Source: JAIXWP01 sp965247015
GTDB lineage: Bacteria; Bacteroidota; Bacteroidia; Flavobacteriales_D; Sanyastnellaceae
Reading direction: 5' to 3'
NCBI GenBank assembly: GCA_965247015.1
Contig: CBDFGG010000004.1
Location: 310,001-374,000, forward strand
Length of the DNA: 64,000 nucleotides
In this document: positions 18,789-26,098 of the stretch, piece by piece
Numbering within the stretch: position 1 is the first letter of the stretch
Layout of the letters: the number at the start of each line of letters is the position of its first letter
Made by a program: the position numbers and the translations under genes
Notes under the pieces: generated by a model
Told to the model about the DNA's origin: nothing
Database searches by the model: none
The model's input: the letters and a program-made list of their open reading frames with translations, nothing else

Positions 18789-18805
18789 CAAAGGTAGTAA
18801 TACCT
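18789..18805 (-). promoter_or_regulatory. pckA promoter element overlapped by a palindrome
   Basis: On the minus strand 18796-18789 reads TACCTTTG, an exact TAnnTTTG -7 element. A perfect inverted repeat AGGTA-GTAA-TACCT (18792-18805) overlaps it, as would be expected of an operator. The -33 element is not obvious. Confidence 0.45.
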
Positions 18806-18860
18806 CTTAAAACCTTGGTGATTTTTGTCATCCAAGGCGCGCAACGATGAGCCAAGTATT

Positions 18861-19367
18861 TTATTTCACCCCTTCCTCAAAAAAGGACTTAGCGATTTGC
18901 TGATATTCGACGAAAAGCCTTGCTCCTACTACGACTTTGGGCTCTTGCACCCCGTCATGAAAGATCGCACCGCAGAGATTTTTCTCCAAATCTCGCTTGA
19001 AACTAAAGTTTACACCATTTTTCAACACCAAGGTAATTTGAGGTTTGTCACTAAATGTAGTTTGTACACCTTCTAACCCCGGATCCTTAATGAATTCGGT
19101 CGCATTGATCTCGAATTCATCAACCATGGCCATTTGTGCGTTATCCTCCCCTTCTTTCAATGAAATCTGGTATAAATCATCCGAACTCGGCGTGAAAAAA
19201 ATCACCTGTCTGATTCGTCTTGCCTGAGGCTCGGCTGATTCAGGCGCAGCAGCGGGAGTGGTAGCACTTGGAGCACTAGTGGTCGAAGCGGGAGCACTCG
19301 CATCCTTCTGACCACAACTAGAGGACATCATAATGAACCCTAACGCGATAATGACTATCATTTTCAT
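18861..19367 (-). CDS. Hypothetical lipoprotein
   Basis: A 168-residue lipoprotein. The signal peptide MKMIVIIALGFIMM is followed by the lipobox SSSC, then a Ser/Thr/Ala/Pro linker and a roughly 110-residue beta-rich domain (RRIRQVIFFTPSSDDLYQIS onward) that I do not recognise. Two in-frame ATGs lie close together; I use 19367, which gives a basic residue before the hydrophobic core. An exact TATGTTTG -7 element ends four bases before this start. It is divergent from ftcd. No function is proposed. Confidence 0.65.
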   Translation of the reverse strand: MKMIVIIALGFIMMSSSCGQKDASAPASTTSAPSATTPAAAPESAEPQARRIRQVIFFTPSSDDLYQISLKEGEDNAQMAMVDEFEINATEFIKDPGLEGVQTTFSDKPQITLVLKNGVNFSFKRDLEKNLCGAIFHDGVQEPKVVVGARLFVEYQQIAKSFFEEGVK

Positions 19368-19447
19368 ATCACAAACATACAAAGGGAGCGAATGAAATTT
19401 TGTGGATTGTACAGACCTTCCGACATTCGCTGCCTAAAATTAAAGTC

Positions 19448-21142
19448 ATGCGTATTGTAGAATGTGTTCCAAATATTTCTGAAGGTAGAGACAAGGCTAA
19501 AATCCAAGCGATCGTCGCTGAGGTTGAAACCGTTGATGGGGTGATGCTCTTAGATGTTGACCCTGGAGCATCTACCAACAGAACAGTGATCACATTCGCA
19601 GGAGAACCTGAAAAAGTAATCGAAGCCGCATTCCGATTGATCAAGAAAGCTCAGGAGTTGATTGATATGCGCAATCATAAAGGAGAGCATCCAAGACACG
19701 GTGCTACAGATGTTTGCCCATTTGTTCCGATATCTGGTGTAACACTCGAGGACTGTGCAGGATTTGCACATCAATTAGGCGAACGTGTCGGAAAAGAACT
19801 AGGCATCCCAGGATACTACTACGAAAAGGCTGCTACAAAGCCTGAAAGAACCAATCTTGCTAATTGCAGAAAAGGAGAATATGAGGCCATCGACAAAATT
19901 TCGACAGCAGAATGGGCTCCCGATTTTGGCCCCAATGTGGTGACAGATAGTGTGAAGAAATCAGGACTACTGACCATCGGAGCACGCGACTTTTTAGTAG
20001 CATATAATGTCAACTTAAATACTACCTCGACACGCCGTGCAAATGCAATTGCATTTGACATTCGTGAAGCTGGTAGAACATTAAGAGAAGGAGATCCTGT
20101 AACAGGCAAACCTATTCTCGATGAAAATGGTGAGCCGCAGCGCATACCTGGTACTCTCAAAGCTGTGAAAGGAATTGGATGGTATATTGAGGAATATGGT
20201 ATTGCTCAACTATCGCTGAATCTTACCAATATCAGCGTTACTCCAATGCATGTCGCTTTTGAGGAAGCAACGAAGAAGGCCGCAGAGCGCGGAGTTCGCG
20301 TAACGGGATCAGAAATCGTTGGTGTAATTCCAAAACAAAGTTTGATTGATGCCGCTGATTTCTACTTGAAAAAACAAGAAAGATCCCTAGGTATTTCTGA
20401 TAAAGAAAAAATAAAAATCGCTGTCAAATCGCTTGGCTTGGATGATCTCGCGCCATTCAAAGCTGAAGAAAAAGTGATTGAGTACATGCTTGAGGCTCGT
20501 ATGGCTAATTCGAAGAAACTTATCAAAATGGATTTGCGTGCGTTTGCCGAAGAGACTTCGAGCGAATCACCAGCTCCAGGTGGTGGATCGATCGCTGCTT
20601 ACGTTGGAGCACTTGGTGCTTCATTGGGCACTATGGTTGCGAATCTATCTTCACATAAAAGAGGATGGGACGAGCGTTGGGAAGAATTTTCAGAGTGGGC
20701 TCAGAAAGGAATGATGTATCAAGAAAAATTACTCCAATTGGTCGATGAGGATACACTTGCCTTCACTAAAATAATGGAAGCATTCGGTTTGCCAAAAAAT
20801 ACAGAAGAAGAAAAAGCAGCACGCAGCGCGGCAATTGAAGCAGCTTCAAAGTATGCAATGCAGGTTCCTTTTATCACAGCAGAAACCGCATATCATAGCA
20901 TGGAGGTCATGCATAAGATGGCAGAAATTGGAAATCCAAATTCGATTTCAGATGCTGGTGTGGGCGCGCTTTGCGCGCGCACCGCGGTGTTGGGAGCTGT
21001 GATGAATGTGCGCATCAACGCAAGTGGAATAAAGGATAAAATTTTCACTGAAGATCTTCTTGCAAAAGCAAACGAACTCGAGGCCAAAGCCGAAAATTTA
21101 GAAGCAGAGATTAGAGCAATTGTAAGAAAAGCTATCGGCTAG
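19448..21142 (+). CDS. ftcd: Bifunctional glutamate formimidoyltransferase / formimidotetrahydrofolate cyclodeaminase
   Basis: A 564-residue fusion. Residues 1 to about 330 are the formiminotransferase part (RIVECVPNISEGRD, GEHPRHGATDVCPFVPI with the catalytic His). The C-terminal roughly 200 residues are the cyclodeaminase (FAEETSSESPAPGGGSIAAY). It moves the formimino group of N-formimino-glutamate to tetrahydrofolate and releases ammonia, the step after hutI. The start at 19448 is fixed by homology to MRIVECVPN; upstream codons back to 19400 are not conserved. Its TAG overlaps the stop of the convergent subtilase gene in the palindrome CTAG. Confidence 0.93.
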   Translation: MRIVECVPNISEGRDKAKIQAIVAEVETVDGVMLLDVDPGASTNRTVITFAGEPEKVIEAAFRLIKKAQELIDMRNHKGEHPRHGATDVCPFVPISGVTLEDCAGFAHQLGERVGKELGIPGYYYEKAATKPERTNLANCRKGEYEAIDKISTAEWAPDFGPNVVTDSVKKSGLLTIGARDFLVAYNVNLNTTSTRRANAIAFDIREAGRTLREGDPVTGKPILDENGEPQRIPGTLKAVKGIGWYIEEYGIAQLSLNLTNISVTPMHVAFEEATKKAAERGVRVTGSEIVGVIPKQSLIDAADFYLKKQERSLGISDKEKIKIAVKSLGLDDLAPFKAEEKVIEYMLEARMANSKKLIKMDLRAFAEETSSESPAPGGGSIAAYVGALGASLGTMVANLSSHKRGWDERWEEFSEWAQKGMMYQEKLLQLVDEDTLAFTKIMEAFGLPKNTEEEKAARSAAIEAASKYAMQVPFITAETAYHSMEVMHKMAEIGNPNSISDAGVGALCARTAVLGAVMNVRINASGIKDKIFTEDLLAKANELEAKAENLEAEIRAIVRKAIG

Positions 21143-22830
21143 TACACGATGAATGGTGTAATGCGTGATTCATTTTTTGTGAAAACACGAAGATGATATT
21201 TTCCTCTTGGTAAAAAGGAATCAGGCCATTGTATTGTTAAAATCGTGCTTGTGCTTGATGCATCCAAAAAGCTCGACCCACACTTTACAATGCGACCAGA
21301 TGCATCTGAAATTTCGTACGAAACTTCATCGAATTCCAAAATCCATTCTGCAGAAACACGCAAGAAGTTAGTGGTTGGATTTGGATAAATCGATAGCATC
21401 TTTTTATCCAATGTCGCGTCCCATTCTGGTTGTAAAATGCGCAAGGCCTTCCATAAATCTGCAATCCCATATCCCAAAGAATCAGTAGGGTATTTATAAT
21501 GATTACAGCTTTGTTCAATTGCTCTTAGTATTTCAATATTTTTTCTCGAACTACCAACGGCTTGAATTATACATGCAGCGCCGCCTGCAAGCACAGGACT
21601 GCTGAATGATGTACCGTTGCCGGTGCGGATGTTTCCATTCAAATCAACAAATACGGTATTCTGTCCCATCGCCATCGCATTGGGTTTTACAGCCCCATCC
21701 GATGCCGGACCAAAACTCGAAAACCATGCTTTGATTTCATTTTCATTCACCGCACCTACACACAACACACTGTCGCCGTCACTAGGAGCTGTGATAAACC
21801 TCCAAGAATTTCCACCAGAATTTCCAGCACTATTAACTACCAAAATTCCTTTAGAAGCCGCGATATCCGCAGCGATAGAGGCTCGTGTGGTTTCACCATT
21901 CATATCTGCATAGGTGTGGTCCATCGATGGATCATCGAACTGAGAATATCCCAAACTCGAATTGATCAAATCCACACCAAGGCTATCCGCGTATTCCGCG
22001 GCGGCTACCCAATTGTCTTCTTCAATCAAATATTCAGATGCAACATCCTCTGTGCGGAAAAGATAGTAGCTCGCGTCAGGCGCTGTTCCTATCAACGAAT
22101 CAGGAATCCAGCCCGCCATGGTGCTCAACACAAATGTGCCATGATTACTATTATTATAAACATTGTTAGAGCTTGGATTCACGAAATCTCTGGTGCCTAG
22201 AATGGAACCTCTTTCTCTTAAACGATCGAATGCTCCAATCTGATCTGCTTTGTCCCAACCGCTGTCAAATTGTGCAATCACCACCCCCTCTCCGGTATAT
22301 CCATGCTCGTGCAGCAAATGCACATTGATCATCGATACTTGGCGAAATGAGGGGCCATAAAAATCTTCGTACTCTTGAGTAATATCAAAAGACTCCGTTG
22401 AGCGCTTTTCGTTATTTAAGAGCGTCCAATCCTTTTCTGTGCTCGCGCCTCCATTCCCTTTCATGCTCTTCACTTCTGATACAAAGGGAAGCGCTGAAAC
22501 ATGATCTAGAATTTGTTGTCGAAACAGTGTATCATCCACGATGAGTGTGGCACTATTGAACCATTTGCTGGTGTGATGTATGTGACAATTGCCAATGGTA
22601 GTCAATGACTGCACATAGGTTGGATTAACAGGCAGATCTTTCCATTCCAATGGAATGCCCCACTCCGCTCTTCTTTCGATAGATTTTTGTGATAAAAATG
22701 ATTCGGGCTGACTTAACGAAAATGGTGTGCCTTGCTTGTCTGAGAAAATAATGTAATAAGCCTCAGGAGCAGTTTGTGCGATCCCCAACAACGTTCCAAA
22801 TGTCGCTATCCACGCTATTATCCATTTCAT
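21139..22830 (-). CDS. S8 (subtilisin) family serine protease, T9SS cargo
   Basis: A 563-residue exported protease. The signal peptide is KWIIAWIATFGTLLGIAQ, followed by an inhibitor-like propeptide to about residue 150. The catalytic triad motifs are VIAQFDSGWD (Asp), NHGTFVLSTMAG (His) and GTSFSSPVLAGGAA (Ser), with the oxyanion Asn in VVNSAGNSGG. The C-terminus has the T9SS sorting pattern (LSIYPNPTTNFLRV, YEISDASGRIV, GKYHLRVFTKN). It is expected to be secreted and surface-attached, degrading proteins outside the cell. It lies 43 bases downstream of the YwqK/MORN gene. Confidence 0.92.
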   Translation of the reverse strand: MKWIIAWIATFGTLLGIAQTAPEAYYIIFSDKQGTPFSLSQPESFLSQKSIERRAEWGIPLEWKDLPVNPTYVQSLTTIGNCHIHHTSKWFNSATLIVDDTLFRQQILDHVSALPFVSEVKSMKGNGGASTEKDWTLLNNEKRSTESFDITQEYEDFYGPSFRQVSMINVHLLHEHGYTGEGVVIAQFDSGWDKADQIGAFDRLRERGSILGTRDFVNPSSNNVYNNSNHGTFVLSTMAGWIPDSLIGTAPDASYYLFRTEDVASEYLIEEDNWVAAAEYADSLGVDLINSSLGYSQFDDPSMDHTYADMNGETTRASIAADIAASKGILVVNSAGNSGGNSWRFITAPSDGDSVLCVGAVNENEIKAWFSSFGPASDGAVKPNAMAMGQNTVFVDLNGNIRTGNGTSFSSPVLAGGAACIIQAVGSSRKNIEILRAIEQSCNHYKYPTDSLGYGIADLWKALRILQPEWDATLDKKMLSIYPNPTTNFLRVSAEWILEFDEVSYEISDASGRIVKCGSSFLDASSTSTILTIQWPDSFLPRGKYHLRVFTKNESRITPFIVY

Positions 22831-22873
22831 AATGTGAATATACGAAAGAACAAGCTTAACGGAAATAGCTGAC

Positions 22874-23971
22874 CTATTTCTTCAATACTCCAGCCTCATA
22901 GACTTCTACCTTCGAAACAAGTCCTTTTTCACTGTAATAGATTACCTCTCCTTCGAGCTTGCCTTCAACGTAATCTCCTTGCATTTTTACTTGTGTGCCT
23001 TCCAATTTCTCACGTTGTGTGATCCCCAACTCCATGTCTTCTTTTGACGCCGGCACTTGCACAAAATTGCCGATATCATACCACTCCGTGAATGGACCAT
23101 CCTTTTCTCCTTCGGTATACGTGTATTCCGATTTTGGAATACCTGAATCATAATACTCCTTGAATGTTCCGTTGACGTATTTACGTCTCGTCTCAGATCC
23201 GTTTTTATAAAGCACACTGATTTCAATGCGTCCTTTTGAGTTGTAGTGGTGCCATGTTCCTTCTTTCACCCCTTTGACATATTTTCCTTGAAAATCAATG
23301 GTTCCGTTTTCATTCCAAGAGGTAAACTCTCCATCGAAAGATTCCACTACATAAGTCCCTTCGCGCATTTTCTTTCCACTCTCATAATACTCCACGAATG
23401 GACCGTCCTTTAAGCCCATTTTGTAAGGGAAAATTGCTAGGAGTTTACCAGAGGGAAAATAGTAACGACAACCTCCATTGAGCAAACTGTCGGTATAATT
23501 TTCCTCTGCAATCAAAGTTCCTTTTCGATCGTATAATTTCCAAAGTCCCTCGCGGCAGCGTTTCTGCTTTCCGTCAATATTTTTCAAAACAAATCGACCT
23601 TCACTCATGAGGCCTCCTGTTTCGTAGTATGAAATATTATCTGTGATTTCCTCACCTTTGACGTGAGTCATTTTAGTCATTAGCTCTCCAGTGATATAGT
23701 ACCACTCCCACTCGCCTATCGGTTGACCATCTTTGAATTGACCTTTGTATAAAAGCGCTTTTGGATTATTGCCATATACTCTGATCCACGGACCTTGACG
23801 TTTGCCTTTTGCATCGGTGAGGTTATAATCCTTTCCAGCCTCACCTTGTGGGAATATGTGACCCGGCTTTTGAGAAAAAGCGAGAACACTCAAAAAGAGA
23901 AAGAGGCTCAAAATCCCGAAACGCTTGATGAATGGCGCTCGAAGAGAAAGTGAAGATGCGGTCATATCCAT
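22874..23971 (-). CDS. MORN/YwqK-repeat exported protein
   Basis: A 365-residue protein with a signal peptide (RFGILSLFLFLSVLAFSQ) and at least ten repeats of about 22 residues with the pattern G-x-W-x-x-Y-x-x-x-G-x-x-x-x-x-x-Y-K-x-G, for example GEWEWYYITGELMTKMTHVKG and GTWHHYNSKGRIEISVLYKNG. Automatic annotation often calls such proteins YwqK-family antitoxins. The signal peptide argues against an antitoxin here, and no toxin is adjacent. The start is uncertain: 23971 is preferred, while the open frame to 24073 has no signal-peptide logic. It is divergent from mdh. Confidence 0.75.
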   Translation of the reverse strand: MDMTASSLSLRAPFIKRFGILSLFLFLSVLAFSQKPGHIFPQGEAGKDYNLTDAKGKRQGPWIRVYGNNPKALLYKGQFKDGQPIGEWEWYYITGELMTKMTHVKGEEITDNISYYETGGLMSEGRFVLKNIDGKQKRCREGLWKLYDRKGTLIAEENYTDSLLNGGCRYYFPSGKLLAIFPYKMGLKDGPFVEYYESGKKMREGTYVVESFDGEFTSWNENGTIDFQGKYVKGVKEGTWHHYNSKGRIEISVLYKNGSETRRKYVNGTFKEYYDSGIPKSEYTYTEGEKDGPFTEWYDIGNFVQVPASKEDMELGITQREKLEGTQVKMQGDYVEGKLEGEVIYYSEKGLVSKVEVYEAGVLKK

Positions 23972-24065
23972 GATTTTTATCAATTCCGGGGGCGCAAATG
24001 TCAAATATGGTGCCCGGTGTGAAATTATTGTGAGAAAAGTTATCTCACAAGTAGCCCAACGAAAG

Positions 24066-24095
24066 TTGTACACGTCAAATTGTAATGTACTTTTG
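24066..24095 (+). promoter_or_regulatory. mdh promoter
   Basis: TTG at 24066-24068, a 19-base spacer and TACTTTTG at 24088-24095 match the Bacteroidota TTG-N19-TAnnTTTG promoter exactly. This gives mdh a leader of about 60 bases. Confidence 0.65.
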
Positions 24096-24163
24096 GGCGC
24101 CCGAGGGAATTTTTAAGTTTCATCGGCATTAAACGAAACGTCAATCTTTTTTCACAAATTACA

Positions 24164-25105
24164 ATGAAAGTAACAGTTGTAGGTGCAGGAAATGTTGGAG
24201 CTACCTGTGCTGATGTTTTGGCTCATCGCGAAATCGCGAATGAAATCGTATTGGTGGATATTAAGCCAGGCTTTGCTGAAGGTAAAGCATTGGATATTTG
24301 GCAGACTTCGCCAATCAACCTTTATGATTCTCGCACTATTGGTTCAACGGATGATTACTCAAAGACTGCTGGGTCTGATGTAGTAGTTATCACAAGCGGA
24401 TTGCCACGCAAACCTGGCATGAGCCGTGACGACTTAATCGCTACCAACGCTGGTATCGTTAAGACTGTTACTGAAAACATCATCAAGCATTCACCAGATG
24501 CGATCATCATCGTGGTATCAAACCCACTTGATGTAATGACATACTGCGCTTATCTATCTGCGAAAGTAGATAGCAAAAAAGTATTCGGTATGGCTGGTAT
24601 CCTTGATACTGCTCGTTACCGCGCTTTCCTTGCTGAAGCTTTGAATTGCTCACCAAAAGATATCCAAGCGGTATTGATGGGTGGTCACGGTGATACAATG
24701 GTTCCACTTCCACGTTACACGACTGTTGGTGGTATTCCAGTTACTGAATTGATCGATGAAGAAAAATTGAACGCAATCGTTGAGCGCACGAAAGTGGGTG
24801 GTGGCGAAATCGTTAATCTACTTGGCACATCTGCTTGGTATGCTCCAGGTGCTGCTGCTGCTCAAATGGTAGAAGCTATCGTTCGCGACCAAAAAAGAAT
24901 CTTCCCAGTTTGCGCATGGCTACAAGGTGAGTATGGATTGAAAGATATTTATCTCGGTGTTCCTGTAAAACTTGGAAAAAATGGTATCGAGCAAATCATC
25001 GAACTTCAATTGAATGATGCTGAAAAAGAATTGCTTGCTTCATCTGCTAAAGCAGTAAAAGAAGTCATGAATGTTCTTGACAATATGAATATCGTGAATG
25101 CATAA
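24164..25105 (+). CDS. mdh: Malate dehydrogenase
   Basis: A 313-residue LDH-like malate dehydrogenase. The NAD-binding loop is VVGAGNVGATCAD and the NAD-specificity Asp ends the second strand (IVLVDIKPG). Arg-rich active-site loop residues are in GLPRKPGMSRDDL, and the catalytic His is in MGGHGDTMVPL. It interconverts malate and oxaloacetate in the TCA cycle. Presence of a consensus promoter and a strong terminator on either side indicates a single-gene transcript. Confidence 0.95.
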   Translation: MKVTVVGAGNVGATCADVLAHREIANEIVLVDIKPGFAEGKALDIWQTSPINLYDSRTIGSTDDYSKTAGSDVVVITSGLPRKPGMSRDDLIATNAGIVKTVTENIIKHSPDAIIIVVSNPLDVMTYCAYLSAKVDSKKVFGMAGILDTARYRAFLAEALNCSPKDIQAVLMGGHGDTMVPLPRYTTVGGIPVTELIDEEKLNAIVERTKVGGGEIVNLLGTSAWYAPGAAAAQMVEAIVRDQKRIFPVCAWLQGEYGLKDIYLGVPVKLGKNGIEQIIELQLNDAEKELLASSAKAVKEVMNVLDNMNIVNA

Positions 25106-25125
25106 TTGACTATGAAGTCAATGAG

Positions 25126-25150
25126 AAGAGGCCCCGATGGGGCCTCTTTT
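25126..25150. terminator. Terminator after mdh
   Basis: A perfect stem AAGAGGCCCC / GGGGCCTCTT with loop GAT is followed by TT. It lies between the mdh stop and the stop of the convergent hydrolase, and its A-containing 5' side may allow use in both directions. Confidence 0.8.
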
Positions 25151-26042
25151 ATTTTATCAACTCTCTTAGTGCTTTACAAAACTCTTTCGGCAACTCCATA
25201 TTCGCGGCATGCGCTGCATTTGGAATAATCACCATCCTATCATCAGGAATATTGTATTCTTCTTTTAATGCAAATGCTGTAGTAAGTGGAATCAATAAAT
25301 CATATTCGCCCCAAATCAAGTGAACAGGCATTTTAAATTGAAAGTCCATCGATTGATAATCCTTTTCACATTCTATGAGATGATCCAAAAGCTTCTTCTG
25401 ATGGGCCATCTGAATGTGGTCGGGCTCTTGAAACATTGCCTCGAATAAGAAATCAGGAATGTATGGTACCTTGTGATAAATAATCTTCAAGGATTGCTTC
25501 ATCACTTCTGGTGTTGGCGGAATGAGCAACTGCTCGATATTATTCAAGCCCATGGTTGCAGCTATCTGGTTGGCGTACGACAACTGATAATGCTTTGCAG
25601 GAGCATCATATAATACCAACTTCGAGACATGCTCAGGATAATGATGTGCAAAGTGCGCTGCCACTAGGCCACCATAAGAATTTCCTACCACAATTATTTT
25701 TTCCTCGATGCCCAGAAAATCGATGGTCGCTTTAAGGTGTTCTACTTGATCCTTGATGGTATAGCCATCCTTTCTCATAATAGTAGATCCGCTACCGAGG
25801 AGATCCGGGACGATGACATCAAAGTCAGTTTTCAAAATGCGAGCTGCATCATACCATTGAAGCAATCCATTGGCACCAAAGCCATGGATCAACATCATTT
25901 TTTCTTTGCCCGTTTCAGAGGCATACACCGCATGAATTGCCTGCTCGTCCTCAAATCGAAAATACCGAATGCCCGTTCGGTCCCAGCGCCAAGAGCGCTG
26001 GCGCTCCATCATTCGAATGATGTTGAATGGAAATCGACTCAT
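25149..26042 (-). CDS. Alpha/beta hydrolase
   Basis: A 297-residue alpha/beta-hydrolase-fold protein. The oxyanion region is MLIHGFGANG, the nucleophile elbow is GNSYGG (Ser), the acid is probably Asp in WGEYDLL, and the catalytic His is in PNAAHAANMEL. Family members include esterases, lipases and haloperoxidase-like enzymes; the substrate cannot be inferred. The frame opens at 26072, but that would put the start inside the terminator of the upstream gene. The ATG at 26042 (MSRFPFNIIRMM) avoids this. Confidence 0.8.
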   Translation of the reverse strand: MSRFPFNIIRMMERQRSWRWDRTGIRYFRFEDEQAIHAVYASETGKEKMMLIHGFGANGLLQWYDAARILKTDFDVIVPDLLGSGSTIMRKDGYTIKDQVEHLKATIDFLGIEEKIIVVGNSYGGLVAAHFAHHYPEHVSKLVLYDAPAKHYQLSYANQIAATMGLNNIEQLLIPPTPEVMKQSLKIIYHKVPYIPDFLFEAMFQEPDHIQMAHQKKLLDHLIECEKDYQSMDFQFKMPVHLIWGEYDLLIPLTTAFALKEEYNIPDDRMVIIPNAAHAANMELPKEFCKALRELIK

Positions 26043-26063
26043 GGCACGAACATAAAAAAGAAA

Positions 26064-26086
26064 ACCCCTCACTTTTGGTGAGGGGT
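26064..26086 (-). terminator. Terminator after the S46 peptidase gene
   Basis: A perfect nine-base stem ACCCCTCAC / GTGAGGGGT with a five-base loop is followed on the minus strand by TTTTCTTTTTTAT, directly after the S46 stop at 26099. Confidence 0.85.
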
Positions 26087-26098
26087 CTTAATAAGCTG

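Noticed and set aside
22874..23971. YwqK-type antitoxin as part of a toxin-antitoxin pair
   Set aside because: The protein has a signal peptide and MORN-like repeats, and its neighbours are a subtilase and mdh; no toxin-like gene is adjacent.
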